Shown: positions 33,516-42,291 of the stretch, piece after piece
Numbering within the stretch: the first letter of the stretch is position 1
How the letters are laid out: the number at the start of each line of letters is the position of its first letter
Origin: Brevibacillus parabrevis
Lineage (GTDB): Bacteria; Bacillota; Bacilli; Brevibacillales; Brevibacillaceae
Length of the DNA stretch: 64,000 bases
NCBI RefSeq assembly: GCF_003710905.1
Contig: NZ_RHHV01000006.1
Span: 434,001-498,000, forward strand
Reading direction: 5' to 3'
Notes under the pieces: generated by a model
Databases searched by the model: none
Told to the model about the DNA's origin: nothing
Seen by the model: the letters and a program-made list of their open reading frames with translations, nothing else
Program-made: the position numbers and the translations under genes

Positions 33516-35024
33516 TTATTTTTTCGGCAAAAGCATGTCCAACGCCTGCCGCAAGTTCCAACTGTTTTGTACTTCTCTTTGCAAAAGCGCTGTCTGTCTG
33601 CCTTCGTAGCTTTCCCGCTGCAAGCCGCAGCGCGAGCAACAAAAGCGGGTAAAGCCGAGGTCGGATTCCCCGAAGTATTGATTCAAATGCTTGCGCAGAC
33701 AACGATCCGTCAGTACGTACGATCTCATCTCAGCCAACTTTTTCTGTTTGACCGCTTTGCGTTTTTCCGTCTCCTGCCAAATGTCCTGCACAGGATTCGC
33801 CATTTCCGTCGTCGTGCTCACCTGCGCCTTGACCAGTGCTCTTTCGGTATAAAACGTGAGCATCGCTGCCATTTCCTCAGACATGTCAATCGAAGCCAGT
33901 GCTTTTGGATCGGGAGGCGCTCCCGCACCGTAAAGTTGGCAAAACTGCTGAATCTGCGCGGGTGTGGGATATTCTTTGTCCAGCATGTACTGATGAAGGT
34001 GGATATCGTCCTGGGAGTAAAGCAGCATCGCATAGCCAGGCTGGCCATCCCGCCCGATCCTGCCGATTTCCTGCGAATACGCCTCCAAGCTGGCGGGCAG
34101 CTGGTAGTGAATGACATAGCGGATGTCCGGCTTGTCAATGCCCATGCCAAAAGCGTTCGTGGCGATGATGACATCCAGCTCTCCCGCCAGAAACTGCGTC
34201 TGGATCAGCATTCGCTCCATGCTGTTCATGCCGCCGTGATAGCCGTCTACGTGCCGTTTTCCTTCGAGCTGGTAAGCTGCCACGAGCACCTCTACCGCCT
34301 GGCGCGTGCTGCAATAGACGATCCCCGGCCCCGCAAGCCGGTCAATCAGATCAAAAGTCAGCTGGCGGCGCTCGCTCTCGCCGCCGACTTCCGCCAAATC
34401 GTAGGCAATGTTGGCGCGGTTGAGCGTTTGCACCACTACATTTTCCCGGTCAATGCCAAACAGGGAGCAAATTTCGTCACGTACCGCAGTGGTAGCTGTC
34501 GCGGTCACCGCCAAAACGGGAGGGTTCCCCAGTTGTTTGACCGTATCAGGCAAGCGCAAGTAGTCCGTGCGAAAATCATGGCCCCACGCAGAGATGCAGT
34601 GGGCTTCATCGATGGCAAAAAGGGAGACAGTGGCGCGTTTGAGCGCTTGCTGGACATACGGCTGTTGCAGCTTTTCCGGCGAGATATACAACAGCTTGCA
34701 CTGGCCGGACGCGATCTTTTGCAGCACTTCCCGCGCTTCTGCCGCTTCCTGTGTGCTGTTCAGATAGGCAGCCGGAATTTTTCTTTTCGTTCGCAGCTGC
34801 TGCACCTGATCGACCATCAGCGAGATCAACGGGGAAACGACCACCGTGATACCCGGCAACAACAACGCGGGAAGCTGATAGGTCACCGATTTTCCGCCGC
34901 CCGTTGCCATCAGGCCAAGCACGCTTTTTCCCGCCAGCACCCTCTTTATGATCGACTCTTGACCGGGTCGAAATTCCCCGTAGCCAAAATGCTGTTGCAA
35001 CTGCTGCTGCCATTCGTTATTCAT
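33516..35024 (-). CDS. recQ: ATP-dependent DNA helicase RecQ
   Basis: 3'-5' superfamily 2 helicase in recombination and fork repair. The 502-residue protein has Walker A TGGGKS at residues 41-46, the DEAHC box (AIDEAHCISAWGHDFR), the helicase C motifs GIVYCSTRQAV and QEIGRIGRDGQPG, and a C-terminal zinc-binding CCSRCG. An HRDC domain is absent, as in the shorter YpbC-type RecQ of B. subtilis. Start at ATG 35024 with GGAGGAG; it overlaps the end of ypbB by 8 nt, so the two are coupled. Confidence 0.95.
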   Translation of the reverse strand: MNNEWQQQLQQHFGYGEFRPGQESIIKRVLAGKSVLGLMATGGGKSVTYQLPALLLPGITVVVSPLISLMVDQVQQLRTKRKIPAAYLNSTQEAAEAREVLQKIASGQCKLLYISPEKLQQPYVQQALKRATVSLFAIDEAHCISAWGHDFRTDYLRLPDTVKQLGNPPVLAVTATATTAVRDEICSLFGIDRENVVVQTLNRANIAYDLAEVGGESERRQLTFDLIDRLAGPGIVYCSTRQAVEVLVAAYQLEGKRHVDGYHGGMNSMERMLIQTQFLAGELDVIIATNAFGMGIDKPDIRYVIHYQLPASLEAYSQEIGRIGRDGQPGYAMLLYSQDDIHLHQYMLDKEYPTPAQIQQFCQLYGAGAPPDPKALASIDMSEEMAAMLTFYTERALVKAQVSTTTEMANPVQDIWQETEKRKAVKQKKLAEMRSYVLTDRCLRKHLNQYFGESDLGFTRFCCSRCGLQRESYEGRQTALLQREVQNSWNLRQALDMLLPKK

Positions 35025-36135
35025 TCGACTCCTCCTGCCTGCGGGCCAAAGCCAGCCGGATTTGCAAGTAACTGACAGTCGGGCCGACACGATCCTTGAT
35101 GAGTCTGAGTCTGCTCGTTTGCAGCTGCTCGCTGGCGGCCATAATCGCCGCGCGCGTTTCCGAAGACAAGTAATCCGCATCGTCCCACTCCGGGCAGTGC
35201 AAGGCGATCTCCACCAAATGATCCTCGACGGTGCTCTCTTTCACTTGTCTTTGCGCAGCAATCTCTGCTTTGTGTATTCCTCGCTGGACCAAAGCATACG
35301 TGCGGGCCGCGCTGTCGCTCAGCCGTGGATCGAGCTTGTTTTCCTGGACGACGAGCCGTGAAAGCAGGGGAAATGCCTGCTTCTCCTCGCTCAGTCGCAA
35401 AATGGAGGCAGCCAGCCCGTACCGAAACAGCAGCGTGAGATACACTTTGGACGATTGCTTTTGCTTCGCCAGCTGTCCGAGCGTCTTCCCCACTTGCGAG
35501 ACGCCAGATAGCTGAGCGACCAACAATTCCTGCACTTGCGGCTGCAACGGCTCCCACAGGCGGAAAAGCTCCTCTGACAGCCCCGCTTCCCATGCTTCCC
35601 GCAACCTCGCTGGCCCGACCTGTTCTTTTACCCACTGCTGGACGGACTTGTCCATCACGACCGGCACGAATCCAAGATCTTTTCCAAGCAATTGCGATAC
35701 AGTTTGCACAAGCAAGTGCAGCCGCTGCCAGAACGATTCGATGCGGGCTGCCAAATCAAAGCGGGTAAACGGCGCGAACCAGACAGCAAAACCGTACTTC
35801 TCATAAGCATGCTCGGCAAACTGGCGTCCGTTCGCCGTGACCAAAAACGTCGGTTTGGGACTTGGTCCCTCCCCTTCGCACGGTTGCAAATAGTCGTTTT
35901 GAAACAAAGTTGCAACAATTTTATCCCAATCCTCTTTTGAAAAACCCGGAAACATCCGATAATACGGATAAAGGTTGTACAAATGCACATCCTGAAGAGT
36001 CTGGTTTGCTTTTCTGCCGCGAAGGATGTAGTAAGCTGCCTGAAGCGTTCTTTCGTTCGCCAGAGGAAGCATCGCATTCAGAGCGACAGCGCATAAAAGC
36101 TCTCGTTCCTCTGCCACACTGTTTTGACTGTTCAT
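35017..36135 (-). CDS. YpbB-like protein with C-terminal helix-turn-helix
   Basis: A 372-residue protein whose C-terminal 90 residues form the helicase-associated helix-turn-helix (YALVQRGIHKAEIAAQRQVKESTVEDHLVEIAL). The N-terminal part is uncharacterised. In B. subtilis ypbB precedes recQ (ypbC) and this gene overlaps recQ by 8 nt, so the two products likely act together, perhaps supplying a DNA-binding part missing from the short RecQ (inference). Start at ATG 36135, close to the divergent gene at 36223. Confidence 0.88.
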   Translation of the reverse strand: MNSQNSVAEERELLCAVALNAMLPLANERTLQAAYYILRGRKANQTLQDVHLYNLYPYYRMFPGFSKEDWDKIVATLFQNDYLQPCEGEGPSPKPTFLVTANGRQFAEHAYEKYGFAVWFAPFTRFDLAARIESFWQRLHLLVQTVSQLLGKDLGFVPVVMDKSVQQWVKEQVGPARLREAWEAGLSEELFRLWEPLQPQVQELLVAQLSGVSQVGKTLGQLAKQKQSSKVYLTLLFRYGLAASILRLSEEKQAFPLLSRLVVQENKLDPRLSDSAARTYALVQRGIHKAEIAAQRQVKESTVEDHLVEIALHCPEWDDADYLSSETRAAIMAASEQLQTSRLRLIKDRVGPTVSYLQIRLALARRQEESNE

Positions 36136-36222
36136 GTGTACTCCTTGCTATTGTTCTTTTATTCTTTTTGCGGCCCTAACGACTGCACACTTTTCACTGG
36201 ATTGGATTTGGAGGATTTCTTT

Positions 36223-37140
36223 ATGACAAAACGATTGAAAAAGTCAGAATTTATGATGGCGTACATGATCATCATAACACTTGCATGTACCGTTGGTGGA
36301 TTTTTTTTCGGCGCACATTATATGAAGACATCCATTGAGGCCGAGCAAGCGGCAGCTATGGAAGCCAAACAAAAAGAAGCCGAAAAGGAAAAGATGCTGC
36401 GCGAACAAAAGCTTTACAGTGAACAGGACTTCATCCGGTTTTATTATGCGGTTTACGCTCCCGTGCTTGAACTGAAGCAGGCGCATTTCGAAACGATGGC
36501 GAACTGGGGCAGCCTCGATCAAAAAGCGCGCACGGATGCGCTCAAGCAATTGGAGAAACAAGCCGATCAGACGATCAAAGACCTGGACAAAACCGTGCCG
36601 CTCCCGACCTCCCCACTGCTGGCACAAGCCCACACGCAATTTACGAACAGTGTACGGGCTTATTTGGATAGTATGGAGAATATCCGATCCGCTCAGAATA
36701 GTAATGCCTCAACGCCTGCCGTCATCGCTTCCGGCTTGACGCTTGCCCAAAACAGCTGGCTGACGGCCCAGGAAATGGTCTACCATTCGGTTGCTGCCTG
36801 GGAATCGGCCTACGTCGAGAAAAAGCCGATGCCAAAAGCGGCGCCTGCGACCGTTTCTGTGGAACAGTGGAAGCAGTATCCGTTCCACTACCGGACCTAT
36901 CTGGCTGCTTTGTTTATGTCGGCGAACAAACAATGGGGCAGCTACAATCCGGAAGACTTGACCGCGCGTCTGGATCTGCTCCTGGCCTCTACTGAGTCGC
37001 AAACGCTGGGAATCAAGGACGTGGCCGCGGCAGTGAAGGTTTTGAACGCAACAGATGCTGTCCATGCTGGTGATTTCAAAAAGTTGAATGGCAAGCTTTA
37101 TTCTGTCCTAAGTACCCCTGAAATTCCGCTTTACAAGTAG
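36223..37140 (+). CDS. Membrane-anchored protein with coiled-coil, function unknown
   Basis: Not recognised. A 305-residue protein with one N-terminal helix (residues about 10-30). A charged coiled-coil stretch follows, starting IEAEQAAAMEAKQKEAEKEK, then a helical domain probably outside the membrane. The ATG at 36223 follows GGAGGA at eight nt; the ORF extends upstream into the divergent ypbB promoter area. It is placed between ypbB and fer. It may correspond to a Brevibacillus-specific gene; no domain was identified. Confidence 0.78.
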   Translation: MTKRLKKSEFMMAYMIIITLACTVGGFFFGAHYMKTSIEAEQAAAMEAKQKEAEKEKMLREQKLYSEQDFIRFYYAVYAPVLELKQAHFETMANWGSLDQKARTDALKQLEKQADQTIKDLDKTVPLPTSPLLAQAHTQFTNSVRAYLDSMENIRSAQNSNASTPAVIASGLTLAQNSWLTAQEMVYHSVAAWESAYVEKKPMPKAAPATVSVEQWKQYPFHYRTYLAALFMSANKQWGSYNPEDLTARLDLLLASTESQTLGIKDVAAAVKVLNATDAVHAGDFKKLNGKLYSVLSTPEIPLYK

Positions 37141-37166
37141 TCGTACATTTTTAGACTGATTCAATC

Positions 37167-37195
37167 TTGAAATCTTGTGAACAAGAGCATACAAT
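37167..37195 (+). promoter_or_regulatory. Sigma-A promoter for fer
   Basis: TTGAAA at 37167-37172 and TACAAT at 37190-37195 with a 17-nt spacer, about 50 nt before the fer start codon. Confidence 0.7.
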
Positions 37196-37207
37196 GGTCT
37201 ATGATAG

Positions 37208-37450
<243 letters not shown>

Positions 37451-37462
37451 TATTCCAGCAAC

Positions 37463-37500
37463 CAAACCTCTTACGTACTTTGTATGTAAGAGGTTTTTCA
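37463..37500 (+). terminator. Intrinsic terminator after fer
   Basis: AACCTCTTAC and GTAAGAGGTT arms with a T run, 13 nt after the stop. Confidence 0.88.
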
Positions 37501-37592
37501 GTTTTTTTCCACTACTCCGCCATTCTGAACGGACAGTCGGCATTTTCCCGTTTCTTATTTTTTGATTTTTCGGTAAGATAAAATCATGCAGA

Positions 37593-37605
37593 AAAACCGA
37601 ACATT
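37593..37605 (+). promoter_or_regulatory. PurBox-like site 1 (candidate PurR operator)
   Basis: AAAACCGAACATT matches the Bacillus PurR box AWWWCCGAACWWT at every position. It lies upstream of the serine operon leader. The surrounding 37500-37755 stretch is AT-rich and has no gene. Confidence 0.5.
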
Positions 37606-37644
37606 CTCGCGCGTTTTTCCCATTTTTTGTGAGACTAATATCCT

Positions 37645-37657
37645 AACGTTCGGTTTT
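37645..37657 (-). promoter_or_regulatory. PurBox-like site 2, inverted
   Basis: The complement of 37645-37657 reads AAAACCGAACGTT, one mismatch from the PurR box, in the opposite orientation to site 1. The 39-nt gap between the two is about two helical turns longer than the usual 16-17 nt. Confidence 0.5.
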
Positions 37658-37755
37658 AGGTTGTTTTTGTCCATTAACTACACTCCAATCAACTAATATT
37701 CACGAACGATAAATCTATTTTTCTTGGCATCGTTCATTTTTTCTTGTTTTTCTGC

Positions 37756-37784
37756 TTGACGCTGTCATTTTGCCGTGATATCTT
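37756..37784 (+). promoter_or_regulatory. Sigma-A promoter of the serine operon
   Basis: TTGACG at 37756-37761, a 17-nt spacer, and TATCTT at 37779-37784. The expected start, near 37791, leads straight into the T-box leader. Confidence 0.65.
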
Positions 37785-37811
37785 AAGTACAAATCTTAGG
37801 AAACACCACAT

Positions 37812-38106
37812 CACCAACAGCGATGACGAAGAAATGCTGTGCCAAAGAAATCCTCAGAGAGCCGATGAATTGCTGCGAATCGGCGGTTTCTTCCACAGAT
37901 AAGCACTTCTGAGCTGCTGCGTCGAACAGGCGATGAAGTCGTCACAAGTAGGCGCGAACGGTAGATCCGTTATCTCTACAGGTCATGTACCTGCCAAGGC
38001 TCTTTTTTGAGAAAAGAAGAGCGAATGAGGGTGGCACCGCGAAGCAAGCCTCTCGTCCCTCACTGTTCTGTAATAGGAGCAGTGTGAGAACGGGAGGTTT
38101 TTTTAT
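37812..38106 (+). promoter_or_regulatory. T-box leader, apparent serine specifier AGC
   Basis: A tRNA-sensing leader. The defining T-box AGGGTGGCACCGCG is at 38028-38041, and the AG-box-like AGAGAGCCGATGAA segment begins near 37855. The specifier side of stem I reads GATAAGCACTTCTGAG with AGC (Ser) at 37902-37904, followed by the conserved A. The terminator arms are at about 38049-38065 and 38080-38098, followed by a T run. The downstream genes make serine, so uncharged tRNA-Ser should promote read-through. Confidence 0.88.
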
Positions 38107-38130
38107 TGATTTATTTAGGAGGAGAGAGAC

Positions 38131-39285
38131 ATGTTCACTGACAAATTGATTTTGCGCATTCCAGGCCCTACCCCCATCCCCCCTCGCGTGCAGTTGGCGA
38201 TGAGCCAGCCGATGATTGGGCACCGCAGCGGCAAATTCTCTGCTCTGTTCGCACGCACGGCGGAAAGACTGAAACCTTATTTCGGCACGACCCAAGACGT
38301 GTACATCCTCGCAGGCAGCGGAACCAGCGCGCTGGAGACAGGCGTGGTCAACACGCTGCAACCCGGAGATGAAGCTGCCGTGCTCATCAGCGGCGCTTTC
38401 GGCGAACGCTTTGCGAAAATATGCGAACGTTACGGCGTGATTGCCCATCGCCTGGAAGTACCGTGGGGCGAAGCGGTTACACCGGAGCTGGTCGAAGCTT
38501 TTCTCAAAGAAAAGCCGCAAGTAAAAGCTGTTTTCGCAACGTACTGTGAGACTTCTACCGGGGTGCAAAATCCGATTGCCGAGCTGGCGAAAACGATCCG
38601 CACTCATTCCGATGCCCTGTTTATCGTAGATGCAGTCAGCTGCCTGGGCGCAGTGGCTTGCGAAATGGATGCCTGGGGCGTCGACATCGTCGTAACGGGC
38701 TCGCAAAAAGCGTTCATGCTGCCGACAGGTCTCGCCTTCCTCGCTGCAAGCGAACGAGCCTGGAAAGTCATTGAGGCAAACAAGCCGCTCGCTTTCTACC
38801 TCGACCTGAAAGCGTACCGGAAAAGCCTCGCCGATCAGACAACACCGTACACTCCGGCCGTTTCCCTGATTTTTGGTCTGGCCGAGGTACTCGATATACT
38901 CGATGAGGAAGGGCTGCCTGCGATCATCAAGCGCCACGAGCTGATGCGCGACATGACCCGCGCTGCCATGCGCGCACTGAACGTCAACCTGATGGCCGAA
39001 GACGCCTATGCCGCTGCCACCGTCACCTCCTGCGACCCACAGGGCGCTTTTGACGCGGAGGCGCTGCGCAAAGTATTGACGAAGCAGTACAACATCACCA
39101 TCGCTGGCGGACAACAGCACATGAAGGGGAAAATTTTCCGCATCGGACACATGGGCTACTGCGAACCGCTCGACGTTCTGCAAGTGATCTCTGCCATTGA
39201 AATGTCGCTTCACCAAATCGGTGCCCCAGTCGAGCTGGGTGCCGGTGTCAAAGCTGCCCAGGAGGTGCTCATCGCACATGTATAA
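38131..39285 (+). CDS. Class V aminotransferase, probable phosphoserine or serine aminotransferase
   Basis: A 384-residue PLP enzyme of the alanine-glyoxylate/serine-pyruvate group. It has the N-terminal RIPGPTPIPPRV, IVDAVSCLGA with the cofactor aspartate, the PLP lysine in VVTGSQKAFMLPTGL, and FRIGHMGYCEPLDVL. It is not the classic SerC type. Co-transcription with serA behind a serine T-box suggests it performs the SerC step (3-phosphohydroxypyruvate to phosphoserine) or makes serine from hydroxypyruvate; the choice cannot be made from sequence. The ATG follows GGAGGAG and its 3' end overlaps serA by 8 nt. Confidence 0.88.
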   Translation: MFTDKLILRIPGPTPIPPRVQLAMSQPMIGHRSGKFSALFARTAERLKPYFGTTQDVYILAGSGTSALETGVVNTLQPGDEAAVLISGAFGERFAKICERYGVIAHRLEVPWGEAVTPELVEAFLKEKPQVKAVFATYCETSTGVQNPIAELAKTIRTHSDALFIVDAVSCLGAVACEMDAWGVDIVVTGSQKAFMLPTGLAFLAASERAWKVIEANKPLAFYLDLKAYRKSLADQTTPYTPAVSLIFGLAEVLDILDEEGLPAIIKRHELMRDMTRAAMRALNVNLMAEDAYAAATVTSCDPQGAFDAEALRKVLTKQYNITIAGGQQHMKGKIFRIGHMGYCEPLDVLQVISAIEMSLHQIGAPVELGAGVKAAQEVLIAHV

Positions 39286-40861
39286 AGTTCTGATTACTGA
39301 CCCACTTAGCGAATTTGGTATTCAACAATTGCTGGACGCCGAGGACGTGGAAGTCGTCCGCAAAACCAGCCTCTCCCCTGCCGAGCTTTTGGAAATCATC
39401 GGCGATTACGATGCTTTGCTCGTCCGCAGCCAGACACAAGTGACAGCGGAAGTTCTCCAGGCCGGAAAAAATTTGAAGGCGGTAGGACGCGCCGGGGTCG
39501 GCGTAGACAACATCGATATCGCCGCAGCTACGCAAGCTGGTATTCCGGTCATCAATGCCCCGGACGGCAATACGATTTCTACGGCGGAGCATTCCTTTGC
39601 CATGCTGATGGCGGTCGCCCGCAACATCCCGCAAGCACACAAAAAGCTCGTGGACGGAACATGGGATCGCAAAAGCTTCCAAGGGGTCGAGCTGAACAAA
39701 AAAGTGCTCGGCGTAGTCGGAATGGGCCGGATCGGTTCTGAAGTTGCCAAGCGCGCCAAAGCATTCGGCATGAGCGTCATGGGCTTCGACCCGTTCATGA
39801 CCGAGGAACGCGCGCAAAAAATGGGCGTCATCCACGCCACTGTCGATGACATTTGCCGTCAAGCTGATTTCATCACGGTGCATACCCCATTGACAAAAGA
39901 AACCCGCCACATCATCAGCACGCGCGAATTTGCCAAAATGAAAGAAGGCGTCCGCCTGATCAACTGCGCACGCGGCGGGATCATCGACGAAAAGGCGCTG
40001 TACGAAGCGATCACAAGCGGCAAAGTTGCCGGAGCCGCCCTGGACGTGTTTGAGGAAGAGCCGCCAGTAGACAACCCGCTCGTAGGTTTGCCGCAAGTCG
40101 TTACCACTCCTCACCTGGGAGCATCGACAGTCGAAGCGCAAGAAAACGTGGCGGTCGATGTGTCCGAAGAAATCTTGAAGGTGCTGCGCGGCGAGCCGTT
40201 CAAAAACGCGGTGAACTTGCCGTCCATCCCTGCGCACGTCATGGAAAAGGTGCAACCGTACTTCCAACTGGGCGAAAAGCTGGGGCATTTCCTCGCACAA
40301 GTCACGGTTGGCTCGATCTCCGAGGTCGCGATCAAGTACAGCGGCGAGCTGACCGATGTGGATACTTCGCCGCTGACCCGCACCGTCTTGAAAGGCGTTT
40401 TGTCCTTCCGCCTGGGCGAGGTTGCAAACTACGTGAATGCACCGCTTCTGGCAAAAGTCCGGGACATCACCGTTACGGAGCAAAAAACGGCGCAAAACAA
40501 AGGCTTTACCAACCTGCTGACCGTCAGCCTGAAAACGACGCAGGAAACTCGCACCGTTGCTGGTACGCGCCTCAACGGATACGGCGCGCGCATCGTCAAA
40601 ATCGACGACTTTGCGATCGACGTGGCTCCAGAAGGCTACTTGCTCTACATTCACCACAACGACCGCCCTGGTGTAATCGGACGCGTCGGTTCCATTTTGG
40701 GTGAAAACAGCGTGAACATCGCGACGATGCAAGTGGGCCGCCGCGACATTGGCGGAGACGCGATTATGATGCTTTCCGTTGACAAGCCGCTTACGCCTGA
40801 GCTGCTCGACACGATGGGCGAGCTGGCTGAAGTGAAAAGCGTTACGCAAATCGAACTGTAG
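39278..40861 (+). CDS. serA: D-3-phosphoglycerate dehydrogenase
   Basis: First enzyme of serine synthesis, oxidising 3-phosphoglycerate with NAD. The 527-residue long form has the catalytic domains with VVGMGRIGSEVAKRAKAFG, the DVFEEEPP segment before the catalytic histidine region TPHLGAST, an intervening domain, and a C-terminal ACT domain (LYIHHNDRPGVIGRVGSI) likely to sense serine. Start at ATG 39278 with AGGAGGTG ten nt upstream, overlapping the aminotransferase stop by 8 nt; the longer frame is an extension into that gene. Confidence 0.97.
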   Translation: MYKVLITDPLSEFGIQQLLDAEDVEVVRKTSLSPAELLEIIGDYDALLVRSQTQVTAEVLQAGKNLKAVGRAGVGVDNIDIAAATQAGIPVINAPDGNTISTAEHSFAMLMAVARNIPQAHKKLVDGTWDRKSFQGVELNKKVLGVVGMGRIGSEVAKRAKAFGMSVMGFDPFMTEERAQKMGVIHATVDDICRQADFITVHTPLTKETRHIISTREFAKMKEGVRLINCARGGIIDEKALYEAITSGKVAGAALDVFEEEPPVDNPLVGLPQVVTTPHLGASTVEAQENVAVDVSEEILKVLRGEPFKNAVNLPSIPAHVMEKVQPYFQLGEKLGHFLAQVTVGSISEVAIKYSGELTDVDTSPLTRTVLKGVLSFRLGEVANYVNAPLLAKVRDITVTEQKTAQNKGFTNLLTVSLKTTQETRTVAGTRLNGYGARIVKIDDFAIDVAPEGYLLYIHHNDRPGVIGRVGSILGENSVNIATMQVGRRDIGGDAIMMLSVDKPLTPELLDTMGELAEVKSVTQIEL

Positions 40862-40892
40862 ACAGGGGCCCTCCCCTTTTGCTCCTGATCGC

Positions 40893-40929
40893 CAAAAAGA
40901 CCTGGCTATTCATCTGCCGGGTCTTTTCC
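40893..40929 (+). terminator. Intrinsic terminator after serA
   Basis: AAAAAGACCTGGC and GCCGGGTCTTTT arms (one mismatch) with a nine-base loop and T tail. Confidence 0.82.
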
Positions 40930-40958
40930 TTTACCCTTATTTTTGTTAGCGCTATAAT
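40930..40958 (+). promoter_or_regulatory. Sigma-A promoter of the transporter gene
   Basis: TTTACC at 40930-40935 and a perfect TATAAT at 40953-40958, spaced 17 nt, just past the serA terminator. Confidence 0.65.
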
Positions 40959-40995
40959 GGGACGAGATGATTTTACACCAAGAAAGGAGTTTCTT

Positions 40996-42279
40996 ATGAC
41001 GAACCAGGCGTTGTTCGCCATCGGCATCTTTTTAGTTACCTACGCATTTATTATCAGCGAAAAATTGCACAGGACGATCGTCGCCATGTGCGGCGGTATT
41101 TTGATGGTTCTGTTTGGCATCGTCTCGCAGGAGCAAGCGATACATCACATTGATTTCAACACGTTGGGCCTGTTGATCGGGATGATGATCCTCGTGACGG
41201 TGACGGCTAAAACCGGGGTGTTCAAATACGTGGCGATTCGCGCCGCCAAGCTGGCAAAAGGCAAGCCCGTTCGCATCCTCGTGTACTTGAGCATCATCAC
41301 GGCTGTTGCTTCCGCCTTTTTGGACAACGTGACAACCGTGCTGCTGATCGTTCCGGTTACTTTCAGCATCGCCAGACAGCTGGAACTGAATCCGATCCCG
41401 TTTTTGATCAGCGAAATTATCGCATCGAACGCGGGTGGTACAGCGACATTGATTGGTGACCCGCCCAATATCATGATCGGCAGTTCGGTTCCAGAACTGG
41501 ATTTCATGGCGTTTCTCGTCAATTTAAGCCCGGTCATTGTCATCATCATGGCGCTGACGATCTTGTGTCTCGTGTTCATTTATCGCAAGCAACTACATAC
41601 GTCGCCTGAGTTGAGTGCGCGAATCATGCAGCTCAATGAGCGCGACGAAATCACGGATTCGGTCTTGCTGAAAAAATCGCTGACGGTAATGGCTCTGACG
41701 ATTGTCGGCTTCATGCTGCACGGCGCGCTCCATCTCGAATCGGCCACGATTGCGCTCACTGGCGCTTTCCTGCTTCTCCTCATCACCGGAGAGCATTACT
41801 TGGAGGAAGCGATCAGCAAAGTGGAGTGGAATACGATCTTCTTTTTCATCGGCTTGTTTGTCCTCGTGTCGGGGCTGGTGGAAACAGGCGTGATTGCCAA
41901 GCTGGCGAGTCAGGCGATCCAGCTGACAGGCGGCGATTCGTTGAAGACCTCCCTGCTGATTTTGTGGATGAGCGCCATTGCCTCCGCTTTTGTCGACAAC
42001 ATCCCGTTTGTCGCCACGATGATCCCGATGATCAAAGAAATGGGCGCTTTGGGCATCACCAATCTGGAGCCGCTTTGGTGGAGCCTTGCTCTCGGCGCCT
42101 GCCTGGGTGGAAACGGAACGCTCATCGGAGCCAGCGCCAACGTCATCGTCGCAGGGCTGGCAGCCAAGGAAGGCCATCACATCGGCTTTGTCAGCTTCAT
42201 GAAGGTGGCTTTCCCGCTGATGATCATGTCGATCGTCGTCTCGCATTTGTACGTCTACTTGCGCTATTTTATTTGGTGA
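40996..42279 (+). CDS. ArsB/NhaD-family ion transporter
   Basis: A 427-residue polytopic membrane protein with about eleven helices in two related halves. Signature segments are SAFLDNVTTVLLIVPVT with its repeat SAFVDNIPFVATMIPMI, and the pore loops ASNAGGTATLIGDPPNIMIG and CLGGNGTLIGASANVIVAG. The ion-transporter superfamily includes arsenite pumps, NhaD sodium/proton antiporters and citrate carriers; the substrate cannot be set here. ATG 40996 follows AAAGGAG. The small gene at 42292 follows 12 nt later. Confidence 0.9.
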   Translation: MTNQALFAIGIFLVTYAFIISEKLHRTIVAMCGGILMVLFGIVSQEQAIHHIDFNTLGLLIGMMILVTVTAKTGVFKYVAIRAAKLAKGKPVRILVYLSIITAVASAFLDNVTTVLLIVPVTFSIARQLELNPIPFLISEIIASNAGGTATLIGDPPNIMIGSSVPELDFMAFLVNLSPVIVIIMALTILCLVFIYRKQLHTSPELSARIMQLNERDEITDSVLLKKSLTVMALTIVGFMLHGALHLESATIALTGAFLLLLITGEHYLEEAISKVEWNTIFFFIGLFVLVSGLVETGVIAKLASQAIQLTGGDSLKTSLLILWMSAIASAFVDNIPFVATMIPMIKEMGALGITNLEPLWWSLALGACLGGNGTLIGASANVIVAGLAAKEGHHIGFVSFMKVAFPLMIMSIVVSHLYVYLRYFIW

Positions 42280-42291
42280 GGAGGGCTATGC

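Noticed and set aside
33498-35075. 525-codon plus-strand open frame
   Set aside because: Antisense to recQ; no ribosome binding site or family pattern.
37942-39279. 445-codon minus-strand open frame
   Set aside because: Antisense to the T-box leader and aminotransferase gene.
39269-40849. 526-codon minus-strand open frame
   Set aside because: Antisense to serA, which is certain.
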